From Thalassotalea marina (lineage in GTDB: Bacteria; Pseudomonadota; Gammaproteobacteria; Enterobacterales; Alteromonadaceae): a stretch of DNA of 64,000 bases. The translations under genes and the position numbers were made by a program. Numbering within the stretch: the first letter of the stretch is position 1; every line of letters begins with the position of its first letter. The stretch lies in assembly GCF_014656435.1 (NCBI RefSeq), contig NZ_BNCK01000003.1, forward strand, positions 434,001-498,000, read 5' to 3'. Below are positions 29,613 through 37,060 of the stretch, piece after piece. The notes under the pieces are model-generated. The model did no database searches. It was not told where the DNA came from and was given only the letters and a program-made list of their open reading frames with translations.

Positions 29613-29650
29613 TAGAGTAACCACTCTATAAAAGTAAAGTAGTTACTCTA
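29613..29650. repeat. Inverted hexamer/nonamer repeats over the small-RNA promoter
   Basis: TAGAGTAAC (29613-29621), ACTCTA (29623-29628) and GTTACTCTA (29642-29650) form nested inverted repeats that span the -10 to -35 region of the predicted promoter. This looks like an operator. Confidence 0.55.
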
Positions 29651-29762
29651 AAAAATTTACGTTTTTATTCTAATTTCCGTATTCTGCGCATTTAAAAACC
29701 GTCTTTATGATCTAACATCAGACTTTTTAGATGGTGGTTAATTGTTGAACCTTTACTTATAA

Positions 29763-30986
29763 TCACTTTAAATCAAGCTTTTTACTCTTCTCTAGGTTCA
29801 TGACACGTATGTATTTGCTTTCATTAGAAATAAAAACATCTGATGTTTGTCTTGTTGGAGATAAATAAACCCGATCTGATGGAAAAGCTCCATTGGCATT
29901 AGAATCATAAACCTCGATGATACAAGGTAAAACATTGTCACACATAGAAGAGTCTACTTGCTCAGTTTTCCTATTTAATCGAGCCCATACTGGCCTATTA
30001 CCCTTGAATTGTGTTCTTGGCCAAACAACATTGACATCATATTTGCCTTTATTGGCTGACCAGAAATCATTTTCACTTTTGAGAATAAAAGGAAAATCAA
30101 CATCAAATCTTTCAACTATTGTTTTATAAATGTCAGGCTCTTTATCCAGATTCGCGGTTTCAATAAAGTCTGTTTGATTAATGGTTAAAGGATCTATTCC
30201 TGTTTTTATTTTTAGAATTTCAGCTAACCAGCCATCTTGTTCCTTAATATGTGAATACCCTACATGTATTAAAACCTTGGCTGTTTTATCGTGGTTAAAT
30301 ATTTTCTGAATTATGTTTTGAGCTGCAGATAATTCCCTTTGCTTTCTTGTTGATTGATCTCCGTAATCATATGAAACCAGCTTAAACCCAATGTTTTTAG
30401 CAAGCAATAACATTTGTCCAAAAGTCGTTTCTTTTACATAAATGCTTCCTGCATTTTTCTCAACATAAGTATTTGTGATGAACTTCTCTCCGTTTTCAGC
30501 TAAAGCTTCAGCAGCAAAATACCTAAACCCTTGTTGCCATAGCTTAGATAACAAGTCATATGTTAGGACTCTATGTTGTGCCGAATGGTGAGCTTCATTA
30601 ATCATCACAATTTGTGTATTTTTAGCCAAACCTGATATTGCTGTACTTGCCTCAATTGGTGAATATTTATCAAAATTAACAAGTGAAAGTTCATCGATTT
30701 TCGACTTGTATTCGAATTCGCTTAGTGCCGCTGAATAATCTCCTGCAACAGACTTATCTGTTGCTAGTATTTGTTTTAAAGTGTCATACGCTATTGGATT
30801 AGTGCTATGCTTTTCTACTTTACCTTCCATTAGCACGATTTTTTCTAATAAGCTTTTACCTTGTAGCTCTTTTTGAATACTAAAATATAATTTGTTGAAT
30901 TCTTTCAGCAGTTCTTCTTTCGTTTGAGCGGCATAAGAAGGGAAAATGAAAACTAAGGTAATTAATAGCAATATCCATCTATACAT
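29763..30986 (-). CDS. Secreted protein with Tiki/ChaN/EreA-like domain
   Basis: 407 residues with a signal peptide (LLLITLVFIFPSYA). Residues ~125-270 resemble the fold shared by ChaN haem-binding, Tiki and erythromycin-esterase-like proteins: a strand with Glu and two His (IVMINEAHHSAQHR), then YFAAEAL, and later KVLIHVGYSHIKEQ with His near a strand end. These positions bind metal or catalyse hydrolysis in relatives. The N-terminal ~110 and C-terminal ~130 residues are unassigned. An 8-bp inverted repeat (AATTTCAC-N4-GTGAAATT) at about 31008-31028 lies just upstream. Function not established. Confidence 0.6.
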   Translation of the reverse strand: MYRWILLLITLVFIFPSYAAQTKEELLKEFNKLYFSIQKELQGKSLLEKIVLMEGKVEKHSTNPIAYDTLKQILATDKSVAGDYSAALSEFEYKSKIDELSLVNFDKYSPIEASTAISGLAKNTQIVMINEAHHSAQHRVLTYDLLSKLWQQGFRYFAAEALAENGEKFITNTYVEKNAGSIYVKETTFGQMLLLAKNIGFKLVSYDYGDQSTRKQRELSAAQNIIQKIFNHDKTAKVLIHVGYSHIKEQDGWLAEILKIKTGIDPLTINQTDFIETANLDKEPDIYKTIVERFDVDFPFILKSENDFWSANKGKYDVNVVWPRTQFKGNRPVWARLNRKTEQVDSSMCDNVLPCIIEVYDSNANGAFPSDRVYLSPTRQTSDVFISNESKYIRVMNLEKSKKLDLK

Positions 30987-31159
30987 AAAAATCCTTTTCT
31001 AGTTTATTAATTTCACCGTAGTGAAATTGAACATGTCATTCAAACTATTAACTATAAGGGAGGCGGAATAAAAAACTCAATAAAATTCTACTGGGAATGA
31101 TTTTTTCATTTTCTTTTGTAGGCAATTTTCAAATCGTACTTCTTGTTGGTAAAAACCCG

Positions 31160-31714
31160 CTACTGAGTTTGTTCAAAAGAATGATAAGTTTTTAATTGTT
31201 CACGTAGCTTAATGTTTTCTTGATTTACAATTTCAAAATCTGCGGATACTTCGTCTAGCTTTTGTTGGGTGGTATGCAGGTGTGCCACTACTTCTTTGGC
31301 ACTTAGCTTGGCTAGTTTCTCGTTTTCTTGCGCTTGTTTAAGTTGCTCTTTTAAATCTTGTAGTACTGAAATTAACTGCTGCATGTCATTACTGGTATCG
31401 ACATCAACTAAGGTCGTTTTCTTTTTTTGCTCTTCCAAGTTAATACGATCGCGTGAAACTTTTACTGTGTAATTGAAGACAAGTTTTAACGTGAAAAATA
31501 ACAGCGTTAAACTCAAAACCCACAAATATTCAAAGCTACCTAACGCGTCTAAACCTGAATTAAGCCTTGTGGTAAATCCTCCTTGTGTTGTTGCAAAAGT
31601 TAACAAGAATTGATTGTGCCAAAGAATACTTATCAACACATATAACCAAATAAAGCTGGTGATATTTTTGGGGTTTTCTGCCACGTATAAAAAAGACTTA
31701 AGTAGTTTATTCAC
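31160..31714 (-). CDS. Membrane protein with C-terminal coiled coil
   Basis: About 184 residues from a GTG at 31714, which has AAGGAAG five bases upstream; the frame opens earlier at 31762. Two hydrophobic helices (ITSFIWLYVLISILWHNQFLLTFA and YLWVLSLTLLFFTLKLVF) precede a long charged heptad-like region (about 95-180, rich in Lys, Glu, Gln and Leu) expected to form a cytoplasmic coiled coil. No family is recognised; it stands alone. Confidence 0.65.
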   Translation of the reverse strand: MNKLLKSFLYVAENPKNITSFIWLYVLISILWHNQFLLTFATTQGGFTTRLNSGLDALGSFEYLWVLSLTLLFFTLKLVFNYTVKVSRDRINLEEQKKKTTLVDVDTSNDMQQLISVLQDLKEQLKQAQENEKLAKLSAKEVVAHLHTTQQKLDEVSADFEIVNQENIKLREQLKTYHSFEQTQ

Positions 31715-32043
31715 TTCAACTTCCTTGTGCTTAACAAAAATTATACCTGAGCAGAATATCACTTATTTTTTTCAATATGTAATCTATTTTAAAAATAGAT
31801 TGAATTGGAAAAAATCCGTACTTAAGCAAAGGTAAACTTGCAGATTAAAGATCATCAAGAGAGTGTTTTTAACTTAACCAGCACTTGCCAATCTCTATGC
31901 TAAAATCTAATTTATCGAGACGACTAAAAAGTTTATGGTTTAAACAAAATATTGCTCTTTATTTGCTCAATGTTTTCAGGCAATATGCGCGCCTGCTAAA
32001 ACCTTAATTAAGCAATGTGTTAACCTACCAGTAAGGACCTGTA
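31715..32043. other. Intergenic region upstream of mgtC-like gene
   Basis: About 330 bases between divergent genes, AT-rich. No open frame with a ribosome site, and no convincing riboswitch or leader hairpin. AAGGA at 32033-32037 belongs to the next gene. Confidence 0.5.
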
Positions 32044-32535
32044 TTGGATCAAATAATCTCACTACTTGACGTGTCACCGTTTAAATGGTCAGCCATTTTA
32101 ACAACGATTTTATGTGGCACATTAATCGGAGTAGAACGCCAAATTCGTGGCAAACCTGTGGGTATAAGAACCTCCTCTTTAATTACCTTAGGTACTTATT
32201 TAGTTATTGCTGTAGCAGGAACTTTATCTGATGAACAAGGCCAGCTGATCAGGTTAACAGGGCAAGTCATCACTGGTATTGGCTTTTTGGGTGCAGGAGT
32301 TATGCTGGCCAAAGATGGCGCCGTAGTTGGTGTTACCTCAGCAGCTACTATTTGGGTATTAGCGGCTATCGGTATTCTAATCGGTTTTAATTACTTATCT
32401 CAGGCAATTGTATTGGCTGTACTTGTGGTGGTGATTCTATACGGCGTAGATTTGCTCGAAGATAGAGTTGTAAGCTTAACCAAAGGTGTGCATCGCAGAG
32501 TAAAAAGTCGCATCAACGGTCGAAAGCTACCTTAA
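32044..32535 (+). CDS. MgtC/SapB family membrane protein
   Basis: 163 residues with about four or five membrane helices. The signature GVERQIRGKPVGIRTSSLITLGTYLV and the GQVITGIGFLGAGVMLAKDG segment define the family. The start is TTG, six bases after AAGGA. MgtC proteins are linked to survival in low magnesium and to modulation of F-ATPase; the short form here lacks the C-terminal ACT-like domain of virulence MgtC, so a housekeeping SapB-like role is likelier. Confidence 0.9.
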   Translation: MDQIISLLDVSPFKWSAILTTILCGTLIGVERQIRGKPVGIRTSSLITLGTYLVIAVAGTLSDEQGQLIRLTGQVITGIGFLGAGVMLAKDGAVVGVTSAATIWVLAAIGILIGFNYLSQAIVLAVLVVVILYGVDLLEDRVVSLTKGVHRRVKSRINGRKLP

Positions 32536-32554
32536 CAAAACTTTTTTAAACTGC

Positions 32555-32576
32555 GATAACGGCACTCGCCGTTATC
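32555..32576. terminator. Hairpin between convergent genes
   Basis: Perfect 9-bp stem GATAACGGC / GCCGTTATC with a 4-base loop. It overlaps the stop of the oxygenase gene. T-runs on either side are poor, so termination may be weak. Confidence 0.5.
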
Positions 32577-33243
32577 TTGGTGGATCAACACAGTTTTCAT
32601 GTGACGTGTTAATACGAAACCAACCAGCTATAGAAAATCTATCGCGTGTTGCTGGTAACACTTCATGAGGAAATTCTTCACTTAAAAAGATGACCGATGT
32701 TCCTAACATAGGTAAAACGCTAGTCGCGTTAGTGTTATCGCTACTTTCTTCTGGGTATAGCACCAATTCACCGCCATCTGACGCTAACCAATCCTCATTT
32801 AAATACAAAACCAATGACAAAACGCGGTTCTTTTCACCTTTAAACGCATCCAAGTGTTTGTGATAAAACGCTCCAGGCGGGTAGTGAGCAAAGTGACTCT
32901 CAAAAGAAAATAAGCCTAAGAATAGCTGCTGATTTAAGTAACGTTGTAAATTACCACACCAATCAAGCCACTGCTGCCCAACAAATGACTCACCTGAAAT
33001 CCAACAGATCTCATCACCTCTTACCGCTTTATTTTGCGTAAAATTGCTTTCACGGCCAATACCAGCTTTGTGAAACTGCTTATTTGACATTTGTTGTGCA
33101 TAAAGCGCTAACGACTGGGCTAAATCAAACGGAATACTGTGTTGATTAATACTGTAACCCTGCTGACGTAAATCATCTGCAATTTTACGATAAGTAACGT
33201 TGGTATAACTTTGTTCAGGTACAAGTTTTTCAGCAATAGACAT
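32572..33243 (-). CDS. 2-oxoglutarate/Fe(II)-dependent oxygenase
   Basis: 223 residues. The iron-binding triad is visible as H130-x-D132 (YHKHLDAF) and H193 (EFPHEVLP), with Arg202 (DRFSIAGWF) positioned for the 2-oxoglutarate carboxylate. The length and the YPPGAFYHKHLD context resemble SM-20/prolyl-4-hydroxylase-like enzymes. The substrate is unknown; hydroxylation of a protein prolyl residue is one possibility. Confidence 0.88.
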   Translation of the reverse strand: MSIAEKLVPEQSYTNVTYRKIADDLRQQGYSINQHSIPFDLAQSLALYAQQMSNKQFHKAGIGRESNFTQNKAVRGDEICWISGESFVGQQWLDWCGNLQRYLNQQLFLGLFSFESHFAHYPPGAFYHKHLDAFKGEKNRVLSLVLYLNEDWLASDGGELVLYPEESSDNTNATSVLPMLGTSVIFLSEEFPHEVLPATRDRFSIAGWFRINTSHENCVDPPR

Positions 33244-33262
33244 GGAGGAACTCAGTAAATAA

Positions 33263-33288
33263 AAAAGAAGGGCAAGCCCTTCTTTTTA
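33263..33288 (-). terminator. Terminator after small secreted protein gene
   Basis: AAGAAGGGC / GCCCTTCTT stem with flanking A and T runs; on the minus strand it follows the 76-residue protein and precedes the oxygenase start. Confidence 0.8.
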
Positions 33289-33302
33289 GGGATAAAGACA
33301 AT

Positions 33303-33536
33303 TTATTTGTCTTTAATGAAGTCTTTAATTTCTTTTAACGACTTAAAGGTTTTGTAACCAGACTCAGCCAATTCTTCATTAACACAAGTCAATATCAGCT
33401 TATCAGCGTCTTCTTCGCCTTGTGCATAATCTGTGCAGTATTCAAATGAGTCTTTAACTAATTCAACACTTGGCGCTTTTTCGTTAGCCATAGCAAATGT
33501 ACTTAGAACACCTAAAGCCAATAAAATGTATTTCAT
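33303..33536 (-). CDS. Small secreted protein, two cysteines, function unknown
   Basis: About 77 residues from the ATG at 33536, which follows GGAAGG with good spacing; the frame opens six codons earlier. Signal peptide (KYILLALGVLSTFAMA), then a ~58-residue mature part with two Cys (FEYCTDYA and LTCVNEELAESGY) that could form a disulphide in the periplasm. It has its own terminator. No known domain recognised. Confidence 0.75.
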   Translation of the reverse strand: MKYILLALGVLSTFAMANEKAPSVELVKDSFEYCTDYAQGEEDADKLILTCVNEELAESGYKTFKSLKEIKDFIKDK

Positions 33537-33707
33537 ATATTTAACCTTCCACAAGTTAAAAAGTAGGTTATGTGCTTATCGAAGCGAGTGAAAAGTAACG
33601 AGAAATACGAAAGGTGTACAACTAAATATAATTGTCGATAGGAAAAATTTTAGAAAGGAACCTTTATGCAAAATTATCAATGAGTTATGGACTGTCCCAC
33701 TGATAAA

Positions 33708-34220
33708 TTAACGAAGTGTACTATTGCCAAGCTGTTTAAGTGACTCGTCGGTTAACGATATCAGTAATAATTCTCCATCTTCGCCCACTTTAAATTCACC
33801 AAATTGTGCCTCGGCTAAAATATTACCTGTACCTTCTTCAAAAAAGTATGCGTTAGTCGCGAACTTAATTTGGCCGTTACGTAAACGAAACTGAAGTGAT
33901 AAATCAGTCTTTTCATTTAAAGCACTTTCAATACTGATAAACCTTGCAATACGCTGGTCATTTAACTGAACCTGCACTTGCCCATCTAGTGTGTCTTGTT
34001 GCTTCTCTAAAGCCTTTGCAGTTAATGCCGCCTCAATTTCATCTGCTAATTCAAAACGCAGCGCCATATAATCACCCTGCATTATTGATCGTGGATCTAA
34101 CGGCGCCAATTTCAAATATACTGTGTCGCCATGCTGCAGTAATTGCTCTTTTTGAAAAATAGCAAAGTTCACTAATCCTAGTGCAGCTATTAAGGTCAAT
34201 AACACTACCCAGTTCTTCAT
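33708..34220 (-). CDS. GDYXXLXY domain protein
   Basis: 170 residues: an N-terminal membrane helix (WVVLLTLIAALGLVNFAI), then the family motif GDYMALRF at residues 49-56 in LDPRSIMQGDYMALRFEL. The rest is a periplasmic beta-rich domain. It is the last gene of a three-gene operon, two bases after the DUF4401 gene. The family typically travels with DUF2157 and DUF4401 membrane proteins; the joint function is unknown. Confidence 0.88.
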   Translation of the reverse strand: MKNWVVLLTLIAALGLVNFAIFQKEQLLQHGDTVYLKLAPLDPRSIMQGDYMALRFELADEIEAALTAKALEKQQDTLDGQVQVQLNDQRIARFISIESALNEKTDLSLQFRLRNGQIKFATNAYFFEEGTGNILAEAQFGEFKVGEDGELLLISLTDESLKQLGNSTLR

Positions 34221-34221
34221 T

Positions 34222-35271
34222 TTACCTTTCCCTAGATGCTGGTGCGAAGTGGTTTAATAGCCATCGACATATAAAAGCAAAGATGGCTATTGCCATTAGA
34301 ATCGCAGATTTTACTAACAAGGTTTCCTGCATCTGATAATAATACGCAGAGCAATAAAGCATTAATGCCAAAATACCTAAAGTAATGAGAATACGATTAC
34401 TACGGGCAAAACCTAGCATCAACATAACAATGCCTAAGCCAATACCTTGTGCGTTTAACGACAACAGTGTAAATATTCCCGTAACAGCAAAAACTAGCCG
34501 AAACCATTTGTCGTGTTGGTTTAATGGCACCACCTGCAATAATTTCCATACGCTATAAAACATAGCAATAACGTAGAGTAATCGACTATCCCACGGAGAA
34601 ATACTCCACGGTCTCACGTCTTTGTATATACCCAGAGCTTGAGAGCTAACAAAAACGTCGGCAAGTTGCAGAAAAAGAATAGAAAGCGACAAGCCATAAA
34701 CTAACCCTGAGATCAGTGAATACTTACTTTGGTAACGAAATTCATTTAAACATAACCAAACCAAAGGAATCGCCAGCATACTAGTGACAACCTGACTAGC
34801 ACCCAAATCGAGTAGGTAAAAAGACACACACAGGGAAGCAACTAGTGTTGAAAAAATACGATGTAAAAGGTTAGGCATTAACAGCACCAAAACCCCTTGT
34901 AATATGGCAAATAAAATCAAAAAAGTACTGTTTGATAGCCACTCGTACAAAGCAAATAAGACCAGCCCTTGTGCAGCAAAGCTGATCGCCAAAGCAACAT
35001 GTTCAAAGAAATCATTATTGGGCTTGGTTAAAATAAAATACGACAACAAAAATAATGGCACGCTCAAAATGAAACATATTTTGGGGTTATCAATTAATGA
35101 AGGAAATGCGCTAAAGACAAACAGCATGATAAATAACGCACCTAACCAACCTACAAACGCCAACATCGATTTAACAAACCATGGTGAAGTAGCCTCTAAG
35201 ATTGGAGCTTCTCCTTGCACAAGGTGCTGAGCTTTGAGTTGCTGCCATAATGTGTGATGACTAGCACTCAT
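34222..35271 (-). CDS. DUF4401 family multi-pass membrane protein
   Basis: 349 residues, about ten hydrophobic helices. Judged DUF4401 from its position between a DUF2157 protein and a GDYXXLXY protein and from the N-terminal soluble segment (LWQQLKAQHLVQGEAPILEATSPWFVKSMLAFVGWLGALF). It overlaps the upstream gene by 11 bp. No catalytic residues are obvious. Confidence 0.82.
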   Translation of the reverse strand: MSASHHTLWQQLKAQHLVQGEAPILEATSPWFVKSMLAFVGWLGALFIMLFVFSAFPSLIDNPKICFILSVPLFLLSYFILTKPNNDFFEHVALAISFAAQGLVLFALYEWLSNSTFLILFAILQGVLVLLMPNLLHRIFSTLVASLCVSFYLLDLGASQVVTSMLAIPLVWLCLNEFRYQSKYSLISGLVYGLSLSILFLQLADVFVSSQALGIYKDVRPWSISPWDSRLLYVIAMFYSVWKLLQVVPLNQHDKWFRLVFAVTGIFTLLSLNAQGIGLGIVMLMLGFARSNRILITLGILALMLYCSAYYYQMQETLLVKSAILMAIAIFAFICRWLLNHFAPASRER

Positions 35272-36238
35272 GTTTTATCTCCCGCTGTACTTTTTTCAGC
35301 CAAACAGCTGAAGCGATACCGAGGCCAAGTACAAAAAAGGCTAAGATGATGTAATTAAGTATGTTGTCAAAAGAGCCCAATTGTTTTTCCATCCAAACAA
35401 TAAACACGGCGATAATAGACAAACAGCCACCAGCCAACATGAACAAATCAACCTTTTTAATTCGATAGCAGTAATACATTGAAACCAATGAAATTAACCA
35501 CAAAACTAAAGCAAGTAAATTGATCACATCCAGCTTATAAACAGCCTCTATTGCTAGACCCGTTATACTGACACCAGCCAATGTCGCTAGCATTCGCATA
35601 AGCCAACTTTTTTGCATCCATGACTGCGAAGCGCTGAAAAATTGCCAAACACTAAAGCTTGCTAAATTAAAGGCGAAAGTCAGCCACAAAGTATTAACTT
35701 TTGTATTAAACATTATAAAAAAAGGATTACGGTGAACATCACAATATAAAACTAAAGTGATGTTTAAAAGAACAAACCAAAGCAACCAAATGATGCTATT
35801 GCGCGCGACCAATGCCCAAGGAGTAATAATCAGCGCCCAGTTAAAAAACAATTGCCAAGGGTCTGCACCAGTTTGATACGTTTGACCAAAAAGTGCCATT
35901 AGCGCGCCAACTAACAGACAAGATAGGGTAAGAGTGGCAACTCGAACTAGGTTATTAGCTGGTGTTTTAAGATAAATCAGAGTTGTAGAAATAAGGGAAA
36001 ATTCAACTAAAGCGAATTTTAAAAATCGCCCCATTTGTGACCAATTGTAGGCAAAGAAAAAAACAATCGCGCAACTTAACGAAATACAAGCAATCCATAA
36101 CAAAACAGTATTTACAAATTGTTGCCATTGTTCCTTATTGGGCGCTACATTTGCTAGCTGCTCTGCGTCTGCAACATGTTCAGGTGAAATTACCCCTTGT
36201 TGCAACAGCTCAACCAATTGTTGTCTTGACGACGCCAT
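35261..36238 (-). CDS. DUF2157 family multi-pass membrane protein
   Basis: 325 residues. A soluble N-terminal segment (RQQLVELLQQGVISPEHVADAEQL) precedes eight to ten membrane helices, as is usual in DUF2157. AAGGGA precedes the ATG. It is the first gene of the DUF2157-DUF4401-GDYXXLXY operon. Transport or signal reception has been suspected for such families, but nothing in the sequence decides it. Confidence 0.85.
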   Translation of the reverse strand: MASSRQQLVELLQQGVISPEHVADAEQLANVAPNKEQWQQFVNTVLLWIACISLSCAIVFFFAYNWSQMGRFLKFALVEFSLISTTLIYLKTPANNLVRVATLTLSCLLVGALMALFGQTYQTGADPWQLFFNWALIITPWALVARNSIIWLLWFVLLNITLVLYCDVHRNPFFIMFNTKVNTLWLTFAFNLASFSVWQFFSASQSWMQKSWLMRMLATLAGVSITGLAIEAVYKLDVINLLALVLWLISLVSMYYCYRIKKVDLFMLAGGCLSIIAVFIVWMEKQLGSFDNILNYIILAFFVLGLGIASAVWLKKVQREIKHEC

Positions 36239-36318
36239 GTAAAAAATCCCTTTTATTGGTGTGCCGATAAAAAGTGTACTGAGTGTATGTTGTTAAACAT
36301 GAACCTCAGATTAATAAC

Positions 36319-36921
36319 TTATTTTTCAGGCTCTAATATAACTACACGTATAATGGTAATCATCTCTTTAGGTACTGTTGGGTAACCAAGTTTATCGCTG
36401 TAATCTACTTCTACTTGCGACATAGCTTCTAACACATCATAACCTTCGATAACTTTACCAAAAACTGCATATCCCCATGTGTTTCCTGGGTTTAAGTTAT
36501 CATTATCATTTAAATTAATAAAAAACTGATTTGTTGCAGAATGTGCATCACTGAGTTGTTTGGCCATGGCTATAGTACCTTCGCTATTTTTTAAACCATT
36601 ACCAGACTCATTAAAAATTGGGGTGTCATGCTCTACTTCAGAATAGTCAGTGCGAAAACCTCCGCCCTGAATTAAATACCCTTCTTCAACACGATGGATC
36701 AAAGTTTTGTCGTATTGACCACGAACTACATAGCCTAAAAAGTTATCCACGGTTATTTTTGCGCGAAAGCGATTTAACTCAACAACAAAATTGCCCATGG
36801 ACGTTTCAACACGCACTTTGGGTGATAAATTATCAGGCTGAATATATTGCCCTTTAGTGTTTGCGGCTAACAACTGAACTGAGAAAAAAATAGCGACACT
36901 TAGCACCAAAATCTTAAACAC
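36319..36921 (-). CDS. Periplasmic cyclophilin-type peptidyl-prolyl isomerase
   Basis: About 200 residues from the GTG at 36921, which is preceded by AAAGG; the frame extends to a TTG at 36948. Signal peptide (ILVLSVAIFFSVQLLAA), then a bacterial cyclophilin core: VETSMGNFVVELN, TVDNFLGYV, THxHR-type TLIHRVEEGYLIQGGGF and QFFINLNDND. It helps fold periplasmic proteins, like PpiA. Confidence 0.93.
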   Translation of the reverse strand: MFKILVLSVAIFFSVQLLAANTKGQYIQPDNLSPKVRVETSMGNFVVELNRFRAKITVDNFLGYVVRGQYDKTLIHRVEEGYLIQGGGFRTDYSEVEHDTPIFNESGNGLKNSEGTIAMAKQLSDAHSATNQFFINLNDNDNLNPGNTWGYAVFGKVIEGYDVLEAMSQVEVDYSDKLGYPTVPKEMITIIRVVILEPEK

Positions 36922-37060
36922 AACAATACCTTTATATGAGTTAATCAATTAATCATAGTAACAGCTCATATTGTCAACCTAAAGTCATGATCATCGCGGT
37001 CTAATCGACTGCCGCTATTACTTAATGTAAAGATACAGCAGCAGTCATTGATGGTAAATG

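Noticed and set aside
31715-32043. Mg-sensing leader upstream of the MgtC-family gene
   Set aside because: No leader peptide, no proline-rich short frame and no mutually exclusive hairpins were found.
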